A DNA stretch of 46,215 bases from Tessaracoccus sp. SD287 (GCF_017355265.1 NZ_JADIJQ010000025.1:1-46215), one strand, 5' to 3'. Shown: positions 27,718 to 36,488, numbered from the stretch's first letter. Translations and numbers: made by a program. Notes: generated from the sequence alone by a model not told the origin.

Positions 27718-28350
27718 GGCCATGACGGGACCAGGCACACGCATCCGTGAATAGCTGCGTGAGGGTCGACAGTCGAGTGAATAGACCACCGCCAGGGTGC
27801 CCTTGCTGGTGGTGCGCACGCTTGTCAGCCGCAGCGCCCGGGGTGCCGGCACAGCGTCGAACAGCCGCTTGCCTGTGCCCAGCACCAGAGGGTGGATGAA
27901 CAGCCGCAGCTCGTCGATGAGACCGGATGCCATCAACTGTCGTGTGATATCGCCGCTGCCGAGGATCACCACATCGCCGTCGCCCTCGGACTTCAGGTCT
28001 CGCACCGCCTCGGTCAGCTCTCCGCGCAGCGGCGCGGCTCCCGTCCAGTCGAGTGTCGTGCGGGTTCGCGTGGCGACGTGCTTGGGCGAGGAGTTCAAGC
28101 TGGCCGCCATCGGATTGTCGGCCGGCTGGAACGGCCAGAAAGCTGCCAGCTTCTCGTAGGTCCGATGCCCGAACAGGTACGCCGAGGTCGCGGCCAGGCC
28201 CCCGGGATCCACGACCTCGTGCATGACGTCTGCGTACCGAGCACCCCAGCCGCCATGTTCGAAGCCGCCGTCCCGGTCCTCATCGGGCGAGCCGAGACCC
28301 TGCATTACGCCGTCGACGCTCAGGAACTCGACGGCTACCAGCTTGCTCAT
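27676..28350 (-). CDS. Dihydrofolate reductase family protein with C-terminal extension
   Basis: The 224-residue protein begins MSKLVAVEFLSVDGVMQGLG, continues with TSAYLFGHRTYEKLAAFWPF, DGDVVILGSGDITRQLMASG and LIDELRLFIHPLVLGTGKR, and reaches the family's normal end at VVYSLD. A further tail of roughly 30 residues without family pattern follows, probably because the ancestral stop was lost; the tail overlaps the methyltransferase gene. It belongs to the DHFR-fold reductases of unknown substrate. ATG 28350 is the homologous start. It diverges from the AraC gene over 91 bp, a likely regulator-target pair. Confidence 0.82.
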   Translation of the reverse strand: MSKLVAVEFLSVDGVMQGLGSPDEDRDGGFEHGGWGARYADVMHEVVDPGGLAATSAYLFGHRTYEKLAAFWPFQPADNPMAASLNSSPKHVATRTRTTLDWTGAAPLRGELTEAVRDLKSEGDGDVVILGSGDITRQLMASGLIDELRLFIHPLVLGTGKRLFDAVPAPRALRLTSVRTTSKGTLAVVYSLDCRPSRSYSRMRVPGPVMASSRPAGRSKDDEP

Positions 28351-28441
28351 GATCCCCACTCCATTCGTTTCGTTTGGTCTCCATGGTCCGTGCTCAGCAT
28401 CGGCTATGGCTTGAACAAATCTGACCGGTGATGATGGAGGC

Positions 28442-29296
28442 ATGGTGAACCCTGAGCTGGTGCGGCATCGTTCGCACCCCAGGCTTGCCGGGCTGGTCGC
28501 GGGCATCGTCGGCTTGTCCGAGCACGCCGACACTCGCGTGGAACGGCGGCAGCCGGCCGGCAGCCTGCTGCCGGTGGTCGTGTCCTTCGGCGACCCCCTG
28601 GAGATCCTCAGCCTGTCCGACGGCGAGGGCAGGGGACGATACTCCTCGTTCGTCGCCGGGTTCATGCCAGGGCATGCGACCACGCGATTCACGGGGACCC
28701 AGCGTTGCGTACAGGTCTACCTGACACCGCTCGGCGCGTACCGTCTGCTCCGCATCCCTGGTCAGGAGCTTGCGCGGCGGGTGGTCAGCCTCGAGGATGT
28801 CGCCCCGTTCCTCGGCGGCCCGCTGCCCGAGCGACTCGCCGCGACCCCCAGTTGGGCGGAACGGATCGGCGCTGTGGAGCAGGCACTGCTCTCGGCGCTC
28901 GACGCCGGTCTCGAGCCGGATCCCGTCGTGGCATGGATGTGGAACCAGCTCCTCGTCTCCGGCGGCCGCGCGCGGATCGACGACCTGGTGGCCCAGACCG
29001 GCTGGAGTCATCGCCACGTGACAGCCCGCTTTCGAGGCCAGGTCGGGCTGTCGCCGAAGGCCGCCGCCGGCGTCGTTCGGTTCGAGCGCGCGATGGCCGA
29101 CATAGGCCGTAGGCCGCTCGCCGACCTCGCTGAGGAGCACGGGTACGCCGACCAGAGCCACTTCAGCAGAGAGGTGGTCCGCTACTCCGGCGAGCCGCCA
29201 CGGGCGGTCTTGGCGACGCGACGCCCCACGGCGTACACCGCACTCGGTACTGGACCAATCACATTTGGCGAGGGGAGCCGGGATGGCCGCAGATGA
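28442..29296 (+). CDS. AraC-family transcriptional regulator
   Basis: The 284-residue protein has an N-terminal ligand-type domain (VVVSFGDPLEIL, FVAGFMPGHATTRFTG, VQVYLTPLGAYRLL) resembling the DUF6597/AraC N-terminal class. The C-terminal double HTH follows: RIDDLVAQTGWSHRHVTARF near residues 180-199, then PLADLAEEHGYADQSHFSRE with the family pattern before the end. It is divergent from the reductase gene and overlaps the following phosphotransferase gene by 14 bp, so it may control both. Confidence 0.88.
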   Translation: MVNPELVRHRSHPRLAGLVAGIVGLSEHADTRVERRQPAGSLLPVVVSFGDPLEILSLSDGEGRGRYSSFVAGFMPGHATTRFTGTQRCVQVYLTPLGAYRLLRIPGQELARRVVSLEDVAPFLGGPLPERLAATPSWAERIGAVEQALLSALDAGLEPDPVVAWMWNQLLVSGGRARIDDLVAQTGWSHRHVTARFRGQVGLSPKAAAGVVRFERAMADIGRRPLADLAEEHGYADQSHFSREVVRYSGEPPRAVLATRRPTAYTALGTGPITFGEGSRDGRR

Positions 29297-30092
29297 ACAG
29301 CTGCTGGGGGCGGGTGGTCCCACGCACGTGGTGAAGATCGGTGAGACGGTGCGACGGCCCGCCAGGCCATTCACCGCGACGATCCACCAGTACCTCCGCC
29401 ATCTCTGCGAGGCCGGGATCCGTTTCGTGCCTGAGCCACTCGGCTACGACGAGCAGGGCCGCGAGATCCTGACCTACCTTCACGGCTCTGTACCCGCCGA
29501 GCCATTGCCAGCGTGGGCAGCCACGGATGCGGCGCTGGTCGACCTGGCCCGGCTGATCCGCAGGCTCCATGATGCTTCGGAATTGTGGGAACCGCCCGCT
29601 GATGCTGTTTGGGGATCCATCCCGGGCACGCCCGACGTGGCTGTCCCTCCGCTGTTTGACCTGCCGGAGATGGTCTCTCACCAGGACTACTGTCCGGGAA
29701 ACGTTGTCTTCCGCGACGGGCGGCCCTTCGGGTTCATCGACTTCGACCTTGCCCGGCCCACGACGCGGGTGGCCGACTGTGTCAACGCTGCCTACTGGTG
29801 GGTTCCGCTGCTGCACCCGGCCGACCGCGCACCGTCGCTGGCGCGCACCGACGCGGCCCGTCGGCTTCAGCTCTTCGCCGATGCCTACGGAATGAGCGCC
29901 GCCCAACGTCACCGAGTCGTCCCTTTGGCCATTCAACGATCAAAGAACTCCCTCGTCACGATGGGGGCGGCCGCCGCGGCCGACCCGGTCTTCCGAGGGT
30001 GGTGGAACCAAGGGGTCAAGGACCGCCCTGTGCGGGCCGAACGCTGGCTCGCGGCAGAAGCTCCCCGCATGACCGCGGCGCTGTGCCATTGA
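29283..30092 (+). CDS. Aminoglycoside phosphotransferase (APH)-family kinase
   Basis: The 269-residue protein has the APH/choline-kinase catalytic pattern: an N-terminal lobe with VVKIGETVRR, the Brenner-type loop SHQDYCPGNVVFRDGRPFGF (HxDxxxxN) near residues 135-155, and the metal-binding FIDFDLARP. The family includes antibiotic kinases and metabolic kinases, and nothing here shows which substrate is used. ATG 29283 has GAGGGGAG upstream; GTG/ATG codons at 29265 are alternatives. It overlaps the AraC gene by 14 bp. Confidence 0.82.
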   Translation: MAADEQLLGAGGPTHVVKIGETVRRPARPFTATIHQYLRHLCEAGIRFVPEPLGYDEQGREILTYLHGSVPAEPLPAWAATDAALVDLARLIRRLHDASELWEPPADAVWGSIPGTPDVAVPPLFDLPEMVSHQDYCPGNVVFRDGRPFGFIDFDLARPTTRVADCVNAAYWWVPLLHPADRAPSLARTDAARRLQLFADAYGMSAAQRHRVVPLAIQRSKNSLVTMGAAAAADPVFRGWWNQGVKDRPVRAERWLAAEAPRMTAALCH

Positions 30093-30337
30093 TGCAGCCA
30101 AAGGACGTTCGCACCCTGAAGATGGTGGGCAGCCAGTTGGCCCCCGGTCGATGTGATTTCACCGTGGACCATCGTCAGTTCAGGGCGGTGGATCAGCTCG
30201 TTAAGGGGCGGACCCGATAGCGCAGGTGAAGCACCCGGTTGCCCTGGATGACCACGTCGGGATCCTCCAACAGGTGCTGCGTGTTGACCGATCCGAAGTA
30301 GCGCCCGCCCACCGAGATCCTGTACAACCGTCGTCGT

Positions 30338-30832
30338 CTACCTCTGCAGCAGGCGGTGGCGGAGGCTGTCCGGGCCCAGATGCTGACCGTCGAGGTGTTC
30401 TCGGCGCAGTTCGACCATGAGCTCCTGCTGGAGCTGCAGTCCGCCCGAGGACAGCGCCGCAGCGGCGCTGCCGAGATCGGGGTCGGCCGGCAGCCACCGG
30501 TTGCCCCATGCTCCGATCGCGGTGAGGACGGGCACGAAGTCGATGGCCGCCTGCGTCAGGTGATAGCGCACCTTCTGCCGGTGATGCTCATCGCCATGGC
30601 GCGTGAGCATGCCCGCGGCCACGAGCTTGTTCAGGCGGCTGGTCAGGATGTTCGTCGCGATCCCTTCCATCGAACCGGTCAGGATCTCGCGGAAGTGCAG
30701 TGGTCCGCGGAAGGTGAGATCGCGCAGTACGACGATGCTCCAGCGGTCGCCGAGCAGCTCGGCGCTCAGGTTGATCGGGCAGGCGGACCGTCCGACCTCG
30801 ACGGCGAGAACATCGTTTTCCAGTTGCGACAT
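30338..30832 (-). CDS. HxlR-family transcriptional regulator
   Basis: The 164-residue protein has the HxlR winged-helix arrangement: CPINLSAELLGDRWSIVVLR with the conserved early Cys and W, then LTFRGPLHFREILTGSMEGI and ATNILTSRLNKLVAAGMLTR, and the wing YHLTQAAIDFVPVL. HxlR proteins often sense redox or reactive compounds through the N-terminal Cys. A C-terminal extension of about 45 residues is present. It is divergent from the YCII-MFS pair, and twin palindromes lie at its start and in the intergene. Confidence 0.9.
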   Translation of the reverse strand: MSQLENDVLAVEVGRSACPINLSAELLGDRWSIVVLRDLTFRGPLHFREILTGSMEGIATNILTSRLNKLVAAGMLTRHGDEHHRQKVRYHLTQAAIDFVPVLTAIGAWGNRWLPADPDLGSAAAALSSGGLQLQQELMVELRREHLDGQHLGPDSLRHRLLQR

Positions 30833-30874
30833 GCAAGCAGTCTACGCTAGTTTCTGACCACTTGCACATTGCAA
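30824..30874. promoter_or_regulatory. Twin TTGC-N5-GCAA palindromes (HxlR operator candidate)
   Basis: TTGCGACATGCAA at 30824-30836 spans the hxlR start codon, and TTGCACATTGCAA at 30862-30874 lies 18 bp before the YCII gene. Both have the form TTGC-N5-GCAA and are spaced 38 bp centre to centre. This is a natural arrangement for one regulator controlling both divergent directions. Confidence 0.55.
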
Positions 30875-30891
30875 CTGGAAAGGAAGTAGTC

Positions 30892-31221
30892 ATGTCTCGC
30901 TATGTGGTGATGACGAAGTACGTTCCCGGCCACGGCCCCGCCGAGGGGTCGCCCGAGCACGCCGAGGAGATGCGCGCCTGGGATCGCGTCAACCGTGAAC
31001 TCGCGGCTTCGGGCCGGCTCGTGCAGTCCTTCGGCTTCGACCCGTCGGCACGCATCCTTCCCCCTGAACGGCTCGGAAGCAGTCAGGGCGAGGTGGTGTT
31101 CGCCCAGTACCTGATCGAGGCGGACTCCCTGGCGGAAGTCGAGGAATGGGCCCACCGGATGCCCGTGACGGACTACGGCAGCGTGGAGATCCGTCGGGTG
31201 CTGTTCGAGGATGCGCCGTGA
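30892..31221 (+). CDS. YCII-related (DGPF) domain protein
   Basis: The 109-residue protein starts MSRYVVMTKYVPGHGPAEGS and has the ferredoxin-like pattern of YCII/DGPF domains (MRAWDRVNRELAASGRLVQS, FAQYLIEADSLAEVEEWAHR, then SVEIRRVL). Functions of such domains are poorly known. ATG 30892 has GGAAAGGAAG upstream. It overlaps the transporter gene by four bases (GTGA) and is divergent from hxlR. Confidence 0.85.
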   Translation: MSRYVVMTKYVPGHGPAEGSPEHAEEMRAWDRVNRELAASGRLVQSFGFDPSARILPPERLGSSQGEVVFAQYLIEADSLAEVEEWAHRMPVTDYGSVEIRRVLFEDAP

Positions 31222-32720
31222 ACAGCCCTGCACCCTGGCGGGCACTGACGCTGCTGGCGCTGCCGGCACTGGTCGTGGCGATGGATCAGAACGTCCTGTT
31301 CCTCGCGCTCCCGACCCTGACGGCCGACCTGGGTGCGAGTGCCGTCGAGCAGTTGTGGATCAGCGACATCTACGGCCTGATGGTGGCGGTGTTCCTGATC
31401 CCCTTCGGTGCACTGGGGGATCGGATCGGGCGTCGCCGGCTGCTGCTCGCCGGTTCCGCCGGGTTCGCCGTCTTCTCGCTGGTCGCCGCGGTTGCCCCGC
31501 GGGTCGAGGTCCTCATCGCCGCGCGTGCATTGCTCGGGATCGCCGGGGCCACCATTGCCCCGGCCAGCCTGGCGCTGATCGTGACGCTGTTCCCGGCACC
31601 GGACGAGCGGGCTCGGGCTATCGGAGTGTGGATGGGGTGCTTCATGGTCGGCATCGCGCTGGGTCCCAGCCTCGGCGGTCTGCTCCTGGACCACTTCTGG
31701 TGGGGAGCGGTGTTCCTACCCGGAGTGCTGGTGATGCTCACCGTGCTGGTCGGGGCGCGACGCGCACTGCCCGAATCGGAGGTCAGCGCCGACGCGCGGA
31801 TCGACATCGCGGGCGCGCTGCTGCTCGCCACGGTGATGCTGAGCCTGTTCTTCGGCCTCAAATCGGCCGTCCTGTCGAGCGACACCGGGGGAGGCCCGGC
31901 GGTGGCCGGGCTCGCGCTCAGCGCCGTGGCGCTGCTGGTGTTCGTCCGGCGTTCGCGCCGCCAGGTGCGTCCGCTCGTGGACCTGTCCCTGTTCGCCCAA
32001 CGGCGCTTCGCCGCGGCGGTGGGACTGATGACCATCTGCGCCGCGCTGATCGGGGGGACCCACTTCTACTTCGCACAGTACCTCCAGCTCGCCGCCGGTC
32101 TCTCACCCCTTCAAGCCGGGTTGGTGATGATCGTCCCCGCGGTCGCGTTCGGACTCGGCTGCGGCCTCGGGCCGATGGCCGCCCGCTGGCTCACCCCGGC
32201 CCAGACCCTCGCCGCCGGCCTGCTCGTGGCAGCGGGAGGCTTCGCAGTCCTGGCCGCCGCCGCGGACGGCGGCGGAGTCCTGCCCACCGTCCTCGGGTTC
32301 TCCCTGGCCTACCTGGGATTCGGGCCCGGGGCGGCCCTGGGCACCGACATCATCGTCGGGACCGCTCCGAGCCGCGAGGCCGGAACGTCCTCTGCGATCT
32401 CCGAGACCGGCACCGAACTCGGCCAGGCACTCGGAATCGCCGCGCTCGGCAGCATCGGCACCGTGCTCTACCGCGGCCACCTGACACCGTACTCAGGGAC
32501 ACTCGACGCCGCGCAGACCGACGCCGTGCGCCAGGGGGTGATGGAGACCATCCAACACGTTCCCGGCCTGGCCGAGGCCGCCCATGCCGCATTCGCCCAC
32601 TCCTTCAGCCTCATCGCCGCCGGGTCGGCAGTGATCACGCTCGTACTGGCAGCGATATCGATCCCGCTGCTGCGCCCCTCGGCCCTCGCGGGGGCCAGGG
32701 AACCAACCCCTGGGATCTGA
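31218..32720 (+). CDS. MFS drug:proton antiporter, DHA2 (EmrB/QacA) family
   Basis: The 500-residue protein has about 14 hydrophobic segments, the DHA2 topology. Motif A is GALGDRIGRRRLLLAG near residues 65-80; an early acidic residue sits in VAMDQNVLFLALPTL (TM1), and the motif C region reads GIALGPSLGGLLLD. Such exporters pump cationic or amphiphilic toxicants. GTG 31218 overlaps the YCII stop, and the ATG at 31146 lies inside that gene. The divergent HxlR protein is the likely repressor. Confidence 0.92.
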   Translation: MNSPAPWRALTLLALPALVVAMDQNVLFLALPTLTADLGASAVEQLWISDIYGLMVAVFLIPFGALGDRIGRRRLLLAGSAGFAVFSLVAAVAPRVEVLIAARALLGIAGATIAPASLALIVTLFPAPDERARAIGVWMGCFMVGIALGPSLGGLLLDHFWWGAVFLPGVLVMLTVLVGARRALPESEVSADARIDIAGALLLATVMLSLFFGLKSAVLSSDTGGGPAVAGLALSAVALLVFVRRSRRQVRPLVDLSLFAQRRFAAAVGLMTICAALIGGTHFYFAQYLQLAAGLSPLQAGLVMIVPAVAFGLGCGLGPMAARWLTPAQTLAAGLLVAAGGFAVLAAAADGGGVLPTVLGFSLAYLGFGPGAALGTDIIVGTAPSREAGTSSAISETGTELGQALGIAALGSIGTVLYRGHLTPYSGTLDAAQTDAVRQGVMETIQHVPGLAEAAHAAFAHSFSLIAAGSAVITLVLAAISIPLLRPSALAGAREPTPGI

Positions 32721-32963
32721 AGGCGCTGACAATGGTGCGCGATCCTGCTGCAGGCATCTGAACGTCGTTTGAAGCAGCAGACCATGGCATCCTGCCGTCG
32801 TTCAGAGATCAGAGGGCGGCCGCCGACGAGCGGGACAGCGGCCGGGTGGCCGAGCGCACGCTGACGGCTCATGGCCCTGCATTGTGGCTTCGGTGGCTGA
32901 TCGGCGAGGGACGCCTAGCCGATCAGATGATGCCGCAGGGGGAGGGGAAAGGAGGATTGACCC

Positions 32964-33869
32964 ATGGGAATCATCAATGTCCACGGGCTCACGAAGTCCT
33001 ATGCCGCCCGACCCGTGGTGCGCGGCATCGATTTCTCCGTCGAGCCGGGCGAGGTGTTCGGCATCCTCGGGCCCAACGGGGCCGGGAAGACCACGACCGT
33101 GGAACTGATCGGCGGACTCCGGTCCCGCGATGCCGGACATGTCAGCGTGGCCGGGTTCGACCCCCAGGAGGAGCCGCGGGAGCTGCGGGGACTGCTCGGG
33201 ATGCAGCTGCAGGAATCCCGGCAGCCGGCGAAGGTCACCGTCCGGGAAGCCCTGGAGCTGTACCGCTCGTTCTATGTGCGCCCGCGGGCCACCCGCGAGC
33301 TGCTGGAGCGGTTCGGACTCACCGGCCAGGCCGGAACCCGGTTCGAGCACCTCTCCGGCGGCCAGCAGCAGCGGCTGTCCGTGGCGCTGGCCCTGGTGGG
33401 CAATCCACGGGTCGCTATCCTGGACGAGCTGACCACAGGGCTGGACCCGGCGGCTCGTCGCGAGATCTGGGAATTCCTCAGAGGCTTGGTTGATGAAGGT
33501 GTCACCATCGTGCTGGTAACGCACTCGATGGAGGAGGCCGAGGCGCTCTGCGATCGCGTGGCGATCATCGACGACGGCCGGGTCGCGGCCCTCGATACCC
33601 CCGCCGTGCTGGCGCACAATGGTGGCAGGACCCGCATCGCCTTCACGACGGGCCGGGCCGATGAGTTGTCGGGTCTGGCGCACCTGCCCTCTGTTCTCGA
33701 ACTTTCCGTGGAGGGGCAGCGCATCTCCATCCGCGGCAACCAGGCCGCTCCGACTGCGGTGCTCGACTACCTGACAAGGGCCGGCGTGCGCGTCGAGGGC
33801 CTGCAGGTCAGCACCCCCACACTGGACGAGGCCTACCTGGCCCTGACCCGGAAGAAGGAGATCCGATGA
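32964..33869 (+). CDS. ABC transporter ATP-binding protein (DrrA/ABC-2 exporter type)
   Basis: The 301-residue protein has Walker A GILGPNGAGKTTTVELIGGL near residue 30, Q-loop MQLQESRQ, signature HLSGGQQQRLSVALAL, Walker B VAILDELTTGLDPAAR and the switch His in VLVTHSMEEAE. A C-terminal extension of about 80 residues (IAFTTGRADEL...) is usual for drug and lipid exporters. ATG 32964 has AAAGGAGG nearby. It starts a four-gene operon with four-base overlaps at each junction. The preceding 243 bp carry no gene. Confidence 0.93.
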   Translation: MGIINVHGLTKSYAARPVVRGIDFSVEPGEVFGILGPNGAGKTTTVELIGGLRSRDAGHVSVAGFDPQEEPRELRGLLGMQLQESRQPAKVTVREALELYRSFYVRPRATRELLERFGLTGQAGTRFEHLSGGQQQRLSVALALVGNPRVAILDELTTGLDPAARREIWEFLRGLVDEGVTIVLVTHSMEEAEALCDRVAIIDDGRVAALDTPAVLAHNGGRTRIAFTTGRADELSGLAHLPSVLELSVEGQRISIRGNQAAPTAVLDYLTRAGVRVEGLQVSTPTLDEAYLALTRKKEIR

Positions 33870-34621
33870 GCGCGACCGTACCGTTCGGTGCCCTGTTGTC
33901 CAATGAGTTGCGACTGCTGGCACGTGAGCCGGCACCGGTGATCTGGGCGGTGGTGCTGCCCTTCATCGCCGCGGTGGTCACCGCCCTGGTGCCCGCCCTG
34001 GGGGTGCGCCACGACTACCTGCAGGGCCTGAGCTTCGCCCAGGTCTACCAGCCCGTGCTGGTGCTGTTCACGTCCTCGACCCTGGCCCTGCAGGTGCTGC
34101 CCACCATTGTGACCCAGTACCGCGAATACGGCGTGCTGCGTCGGCTGCGGACCACTCCGGTGCCCCCGTGGCAGCTCCTGGCCGCGGTCGTGGCCCTCGT
34201 GCTGGGTGTGAGCCTGCTGATGGGCGTGCTGCTGGTGGTCGTCCCGGCGGTGCTCGGAGTGCCGATGCCGGGCAATGCCGCGGCCTTCTTCTTGATGAGC
34301 GTGCTGGCCGCCGTATCGCTGCTGTCCCTCGGCGCGCTGCTCTGTGGGGTGGCACGCAGCACGCGGGTCGCCGCGGGGATCGGGGGATTCGTGGCCGCCT
34401 GCACGTGGTTCGCTGCCGGGATGTGGGTGCCCAAGGCCTTGCTGCCTCCGGTGGTGGCCTCGATCGTGGACCTCACCCCCGGGGGGGCGGCGGCCGAGGG
34501 CATGCTGCGCGCCCTGTCCGGGGACTGGCCGGAGCTGTCCGGCATCGTCGTGCTGCTGGTGTGGACGGCAGTCGGGTTCGGCGTCGCGGCCAGGACCTTC
34601 CGGTTCGAGGCGGCCCGATGA
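33866..34621 (+). CDS. ABC-2 type permease
   Basis: The 251-residue protein has six predicted membrane segments, including VIWAVVLPFIAAVVTALVPA, LLAAVVALVLGVSLLMGVLL, AAFFLMSVLAAVSLLSLGAL and LSGIVVLLVWTAVGFGVAA, and the ABC-2 C-terminal pattern LTPGGAAAEGMLRALSG. It pairs with the ATPase upstream (ATGA overlap) to form an exporter whose substrate is not evident. It overlaps the kinase gene downstream by four bases. Confidence 0.88.
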   Translation: MSATVPFGALLSNELRLLAREPAPVIWAVVLPFIAAVVTALVPALGVRHDYLQGLSFAQVYQPVLVLFTSSTLALQVLPTIVTQYREYGVLRRLRTTPVPPWQLLAAVVALVLGVSLLMGVLLVVVPAVLGVPMPGNAAAFFLMSVLAAVSLLSLGALLCGVARSTRVAAGIGGFVAACTWFAAGMWVPKALLPPVVASIVDLTPGGAAAEGMLRALSGDWPELSGIVVLLVWTAVGFGVAARTFRFEAAR

Positions 34622-35832
34622 CCCCGACCGACGTGGACCAGGTTCTCGATCAGCATGATGAACCAACCTCGGAGGGTGCGCGGCTGCAGGCTGCGCTGGC
34701 GTATTTGCCCTATGTGCTGCTGGCCGTCGCCTTCGGCGCGGCGCTGGCCACTGTCGGCCCGGTGAGCAGCCAGGGGCGCGTGCCGTGGATGGTGGTGCTG
34801 ACGATGCTGGCCGTGGGGTACCGCATCTGGTGGCAGGTAGGCGGAGCCTCCCCGCCCTGGCGAGTAGCCGGCTTCGTCGCCAATTTCCTGCTGACCCTGA
34901 CGCTGGTCAGCCTGTCGCCGTTGTACGGGATCTACGCGTTCGTCGGCTACCTGGATGCCGTGGTGCTCTTCTCCGGTGCGGCGGAGGTCATCGCCCTGGT
35001 GGCTACGGCGTCCCAGAACGCCCTCGCTCAGTCCGGGGGACCAGGCCAGGTCCTCCAGCAGCCGCTGATCTTCGTGCTGCTGCTGGTGGTCAACGGCGCG
35101 CTGGCGGTGGCCATGGTGCGCATCGACCGGACCCGGCAGCGCACCGTCAGCCGACTGACCCAGGCCCTGGAGCAGCTGGAGGAGGCTGAACGGGCGAACC
35201 GGGCACTGCAGGACCAGGTGGTCGCGCAGGCGCGGGCCGCCGGTGTCCTGCAGGAGCGGGAACGGCTGTCCCGGGAGATCCACGACACGGTGGCCCAGGG
35301 GCTGGTGGCCCTGCTGCGCCAGATCGAAGCGGCCAGCGAGGCGGCCACCCTCGCGGAGGCTCGGGAGCACCTGGACCGGGCCGACGGGACGGCCCGGGAC
35401 GGCCTGGCCGAGGCCCGGCGGGCCGTGCGGGCCCTGGCCTCGCCCAGGCTGGACCACGCAGAACTGCCCGACGCCCTGCAGACCCTGACCAGTGGCTGGT
35501 CCGAGGCCTCGGGGGTCGCAGCGACCTTCCGGACCACGGGCACGCCCTCGGCCAGCGCGAGCGATGCCGAGCTGCTCCGGATCTGCCAGGAGGCCCTCGC
35601 GAACATCGCCAAGCACTCGGCCGCCACCCAAGCCGAGGTGGACATCGCCTACGCTGAGGATGAGATCCGGCTCACCGTCCGCGATGACGGGATCGGCTTC
35701 GATGAACATGTCGCGAGTACCGGCCACGGGGTGCCGGGCATGCGCGACCGGGCGCGGGCCGCCGGTGGCACGCTGTCCATCGAGTCCTCCGAAGGAGGCG
35801 GTTGCACCGTGCGCGCAGCCATCCCGCGATGA
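34618..35832 (+). CDS. Sensor histidine kinase, HisKA_3 type
   Basis: The 404-residue protein has about five N-terminal membrane segments (YLPYVLLAVAFGAALATVG, VAGFVANFLLTLTLVSL, PLIFVLLLVVNGALAVAMV), a coiled-coil linker (SRLTQALEQLEEAERANRAL), the phosphoacceptor in RERLSREIHDTVAQGLVALL, and a HATPase domain (ALANIAKHSAA, DDGIGFDE). ATG 34618 overlaps the permease stop. It belongs with the regulator at 35829 and probably senses a compound handled by the exporter. Confidence 0.9.
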   Translation: MTPTDVDQVLDQHDEPTSEGARLQAALAYLPYVLLAVAFGAALATVGPVSSQGRVPWMVVLTMLAVGYRIWWQVGGASPPWRVAGFVANFLLTLTLVSLSPLYGIYAFVGYLDAVVLFSGAAEVIALVATASQNALAQSGGPGQVLQQPLIFVLLLVVNGALAVAMVRIDRTRQRTVSRLTQALEQLEEAERANRALQDQVVAQARAAGVLQERERLSREIHDTVAQGLVALLRQIEAASEAATLAEAREHLDRADGTARDGLAEARRAVRALASPRLDHAELPDALQTLTSGWSEASGVAATFRTTGTPSASASDAELLRICQEALANIAKHSAATQAEVDIAYAEDEIRLTVRDDGIGFDEHVASTGHGVPGMRDRARAAGGTLSIESSEGGGCTVRAAIPR

Positions 35833-36452
35833 ACGCTCCGCCCGTGCGCATCGTGATCGTCGACGACCACCCCGTGGTGCGGGACGGGCTGGTCGGCATG
35901 TTCGCCGCCGAGGCCGGCATCGAGGTCGTCGGCGAGGCCGCGGACGGCCGCGAGGGGCTCGTCGTCATCGGTGCGACGATTCCCGACGTGGTCCTGCTGG
36001 ATCTGCGGATGCCCGGCGGCGACGGCCTCGCGACGATCACCGCCCTGCGGGCCGAGGGCCGCACCACGCCACGGATCCTGGTGCTCACCACCTATGACAC
36101 CGAACGCGACATCCGCACCGCCCTGGAGGCCGGAGCTGACGGGTACCTGCTCAAGGACGCCCGCCGGGCCGAGCTGGTGCGCGCCGTCACCGACGTGGCC
36201 GCCGGTCGTCCGGTCCTCACCGCCGAGGCCCTGGCGGTGCTGACGGGCAGGCGGACCGAGCAGGAGCTGACGGACCGGGAACTGGAATCGCTGCGGCTGA
36301 TCGCCGAGGGGCTCACCAACCGTGCCGCGGCCGCCCGGCTCCACGTCAGTGAGGCGACCGTCAAGACCCACCTGGCCCATGCCTTCGACAAGCTCGGCGT
36401 CGGCGACCGTGCGGCCGCCGTCCGCGTGGCCTACGAACGCGGCCTCCTCTGA
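35829..36452 (+). CDS. Two-component response regulator, NarL/LuxR type
   Basis: The 207-residue protein has receiver motifs VIVDDHP, LLDLRMPGGDG (phospho-Asp near residue 56), VLTTYD and YLLKDA, then the LuxR HTH ELTDRELESLRLIAEGLTN and AAAARLHVSEATVKTHLAHA. ATG 35829 overlaps the kinase stop by four bases. It probably controls its own operon; no separate binding site was identified. Confidence 0.92.
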   Translation: MNAPPVRIVIVDDHPVVRDGLVGMFAAEAGIEVVGEAADGREGLVVIGATIPDVVLLDLRMPGGDGLATITALRAEGRTTPRILVLTTYDTERDIRTALEAGADGYLLKDARRAELVRAVTDVAAGRPVLTAEALAVLTGRRTEQELTDRELESLRLIAEGLTNRAAAARLHVSEATVKTHLAHAFDKLGVGDRAAAVRVAYERGLL

Positions 36453-36488
36453 CGCCGGACGTCTGCAGTTCGGCCGGCCAGAGGTTGC

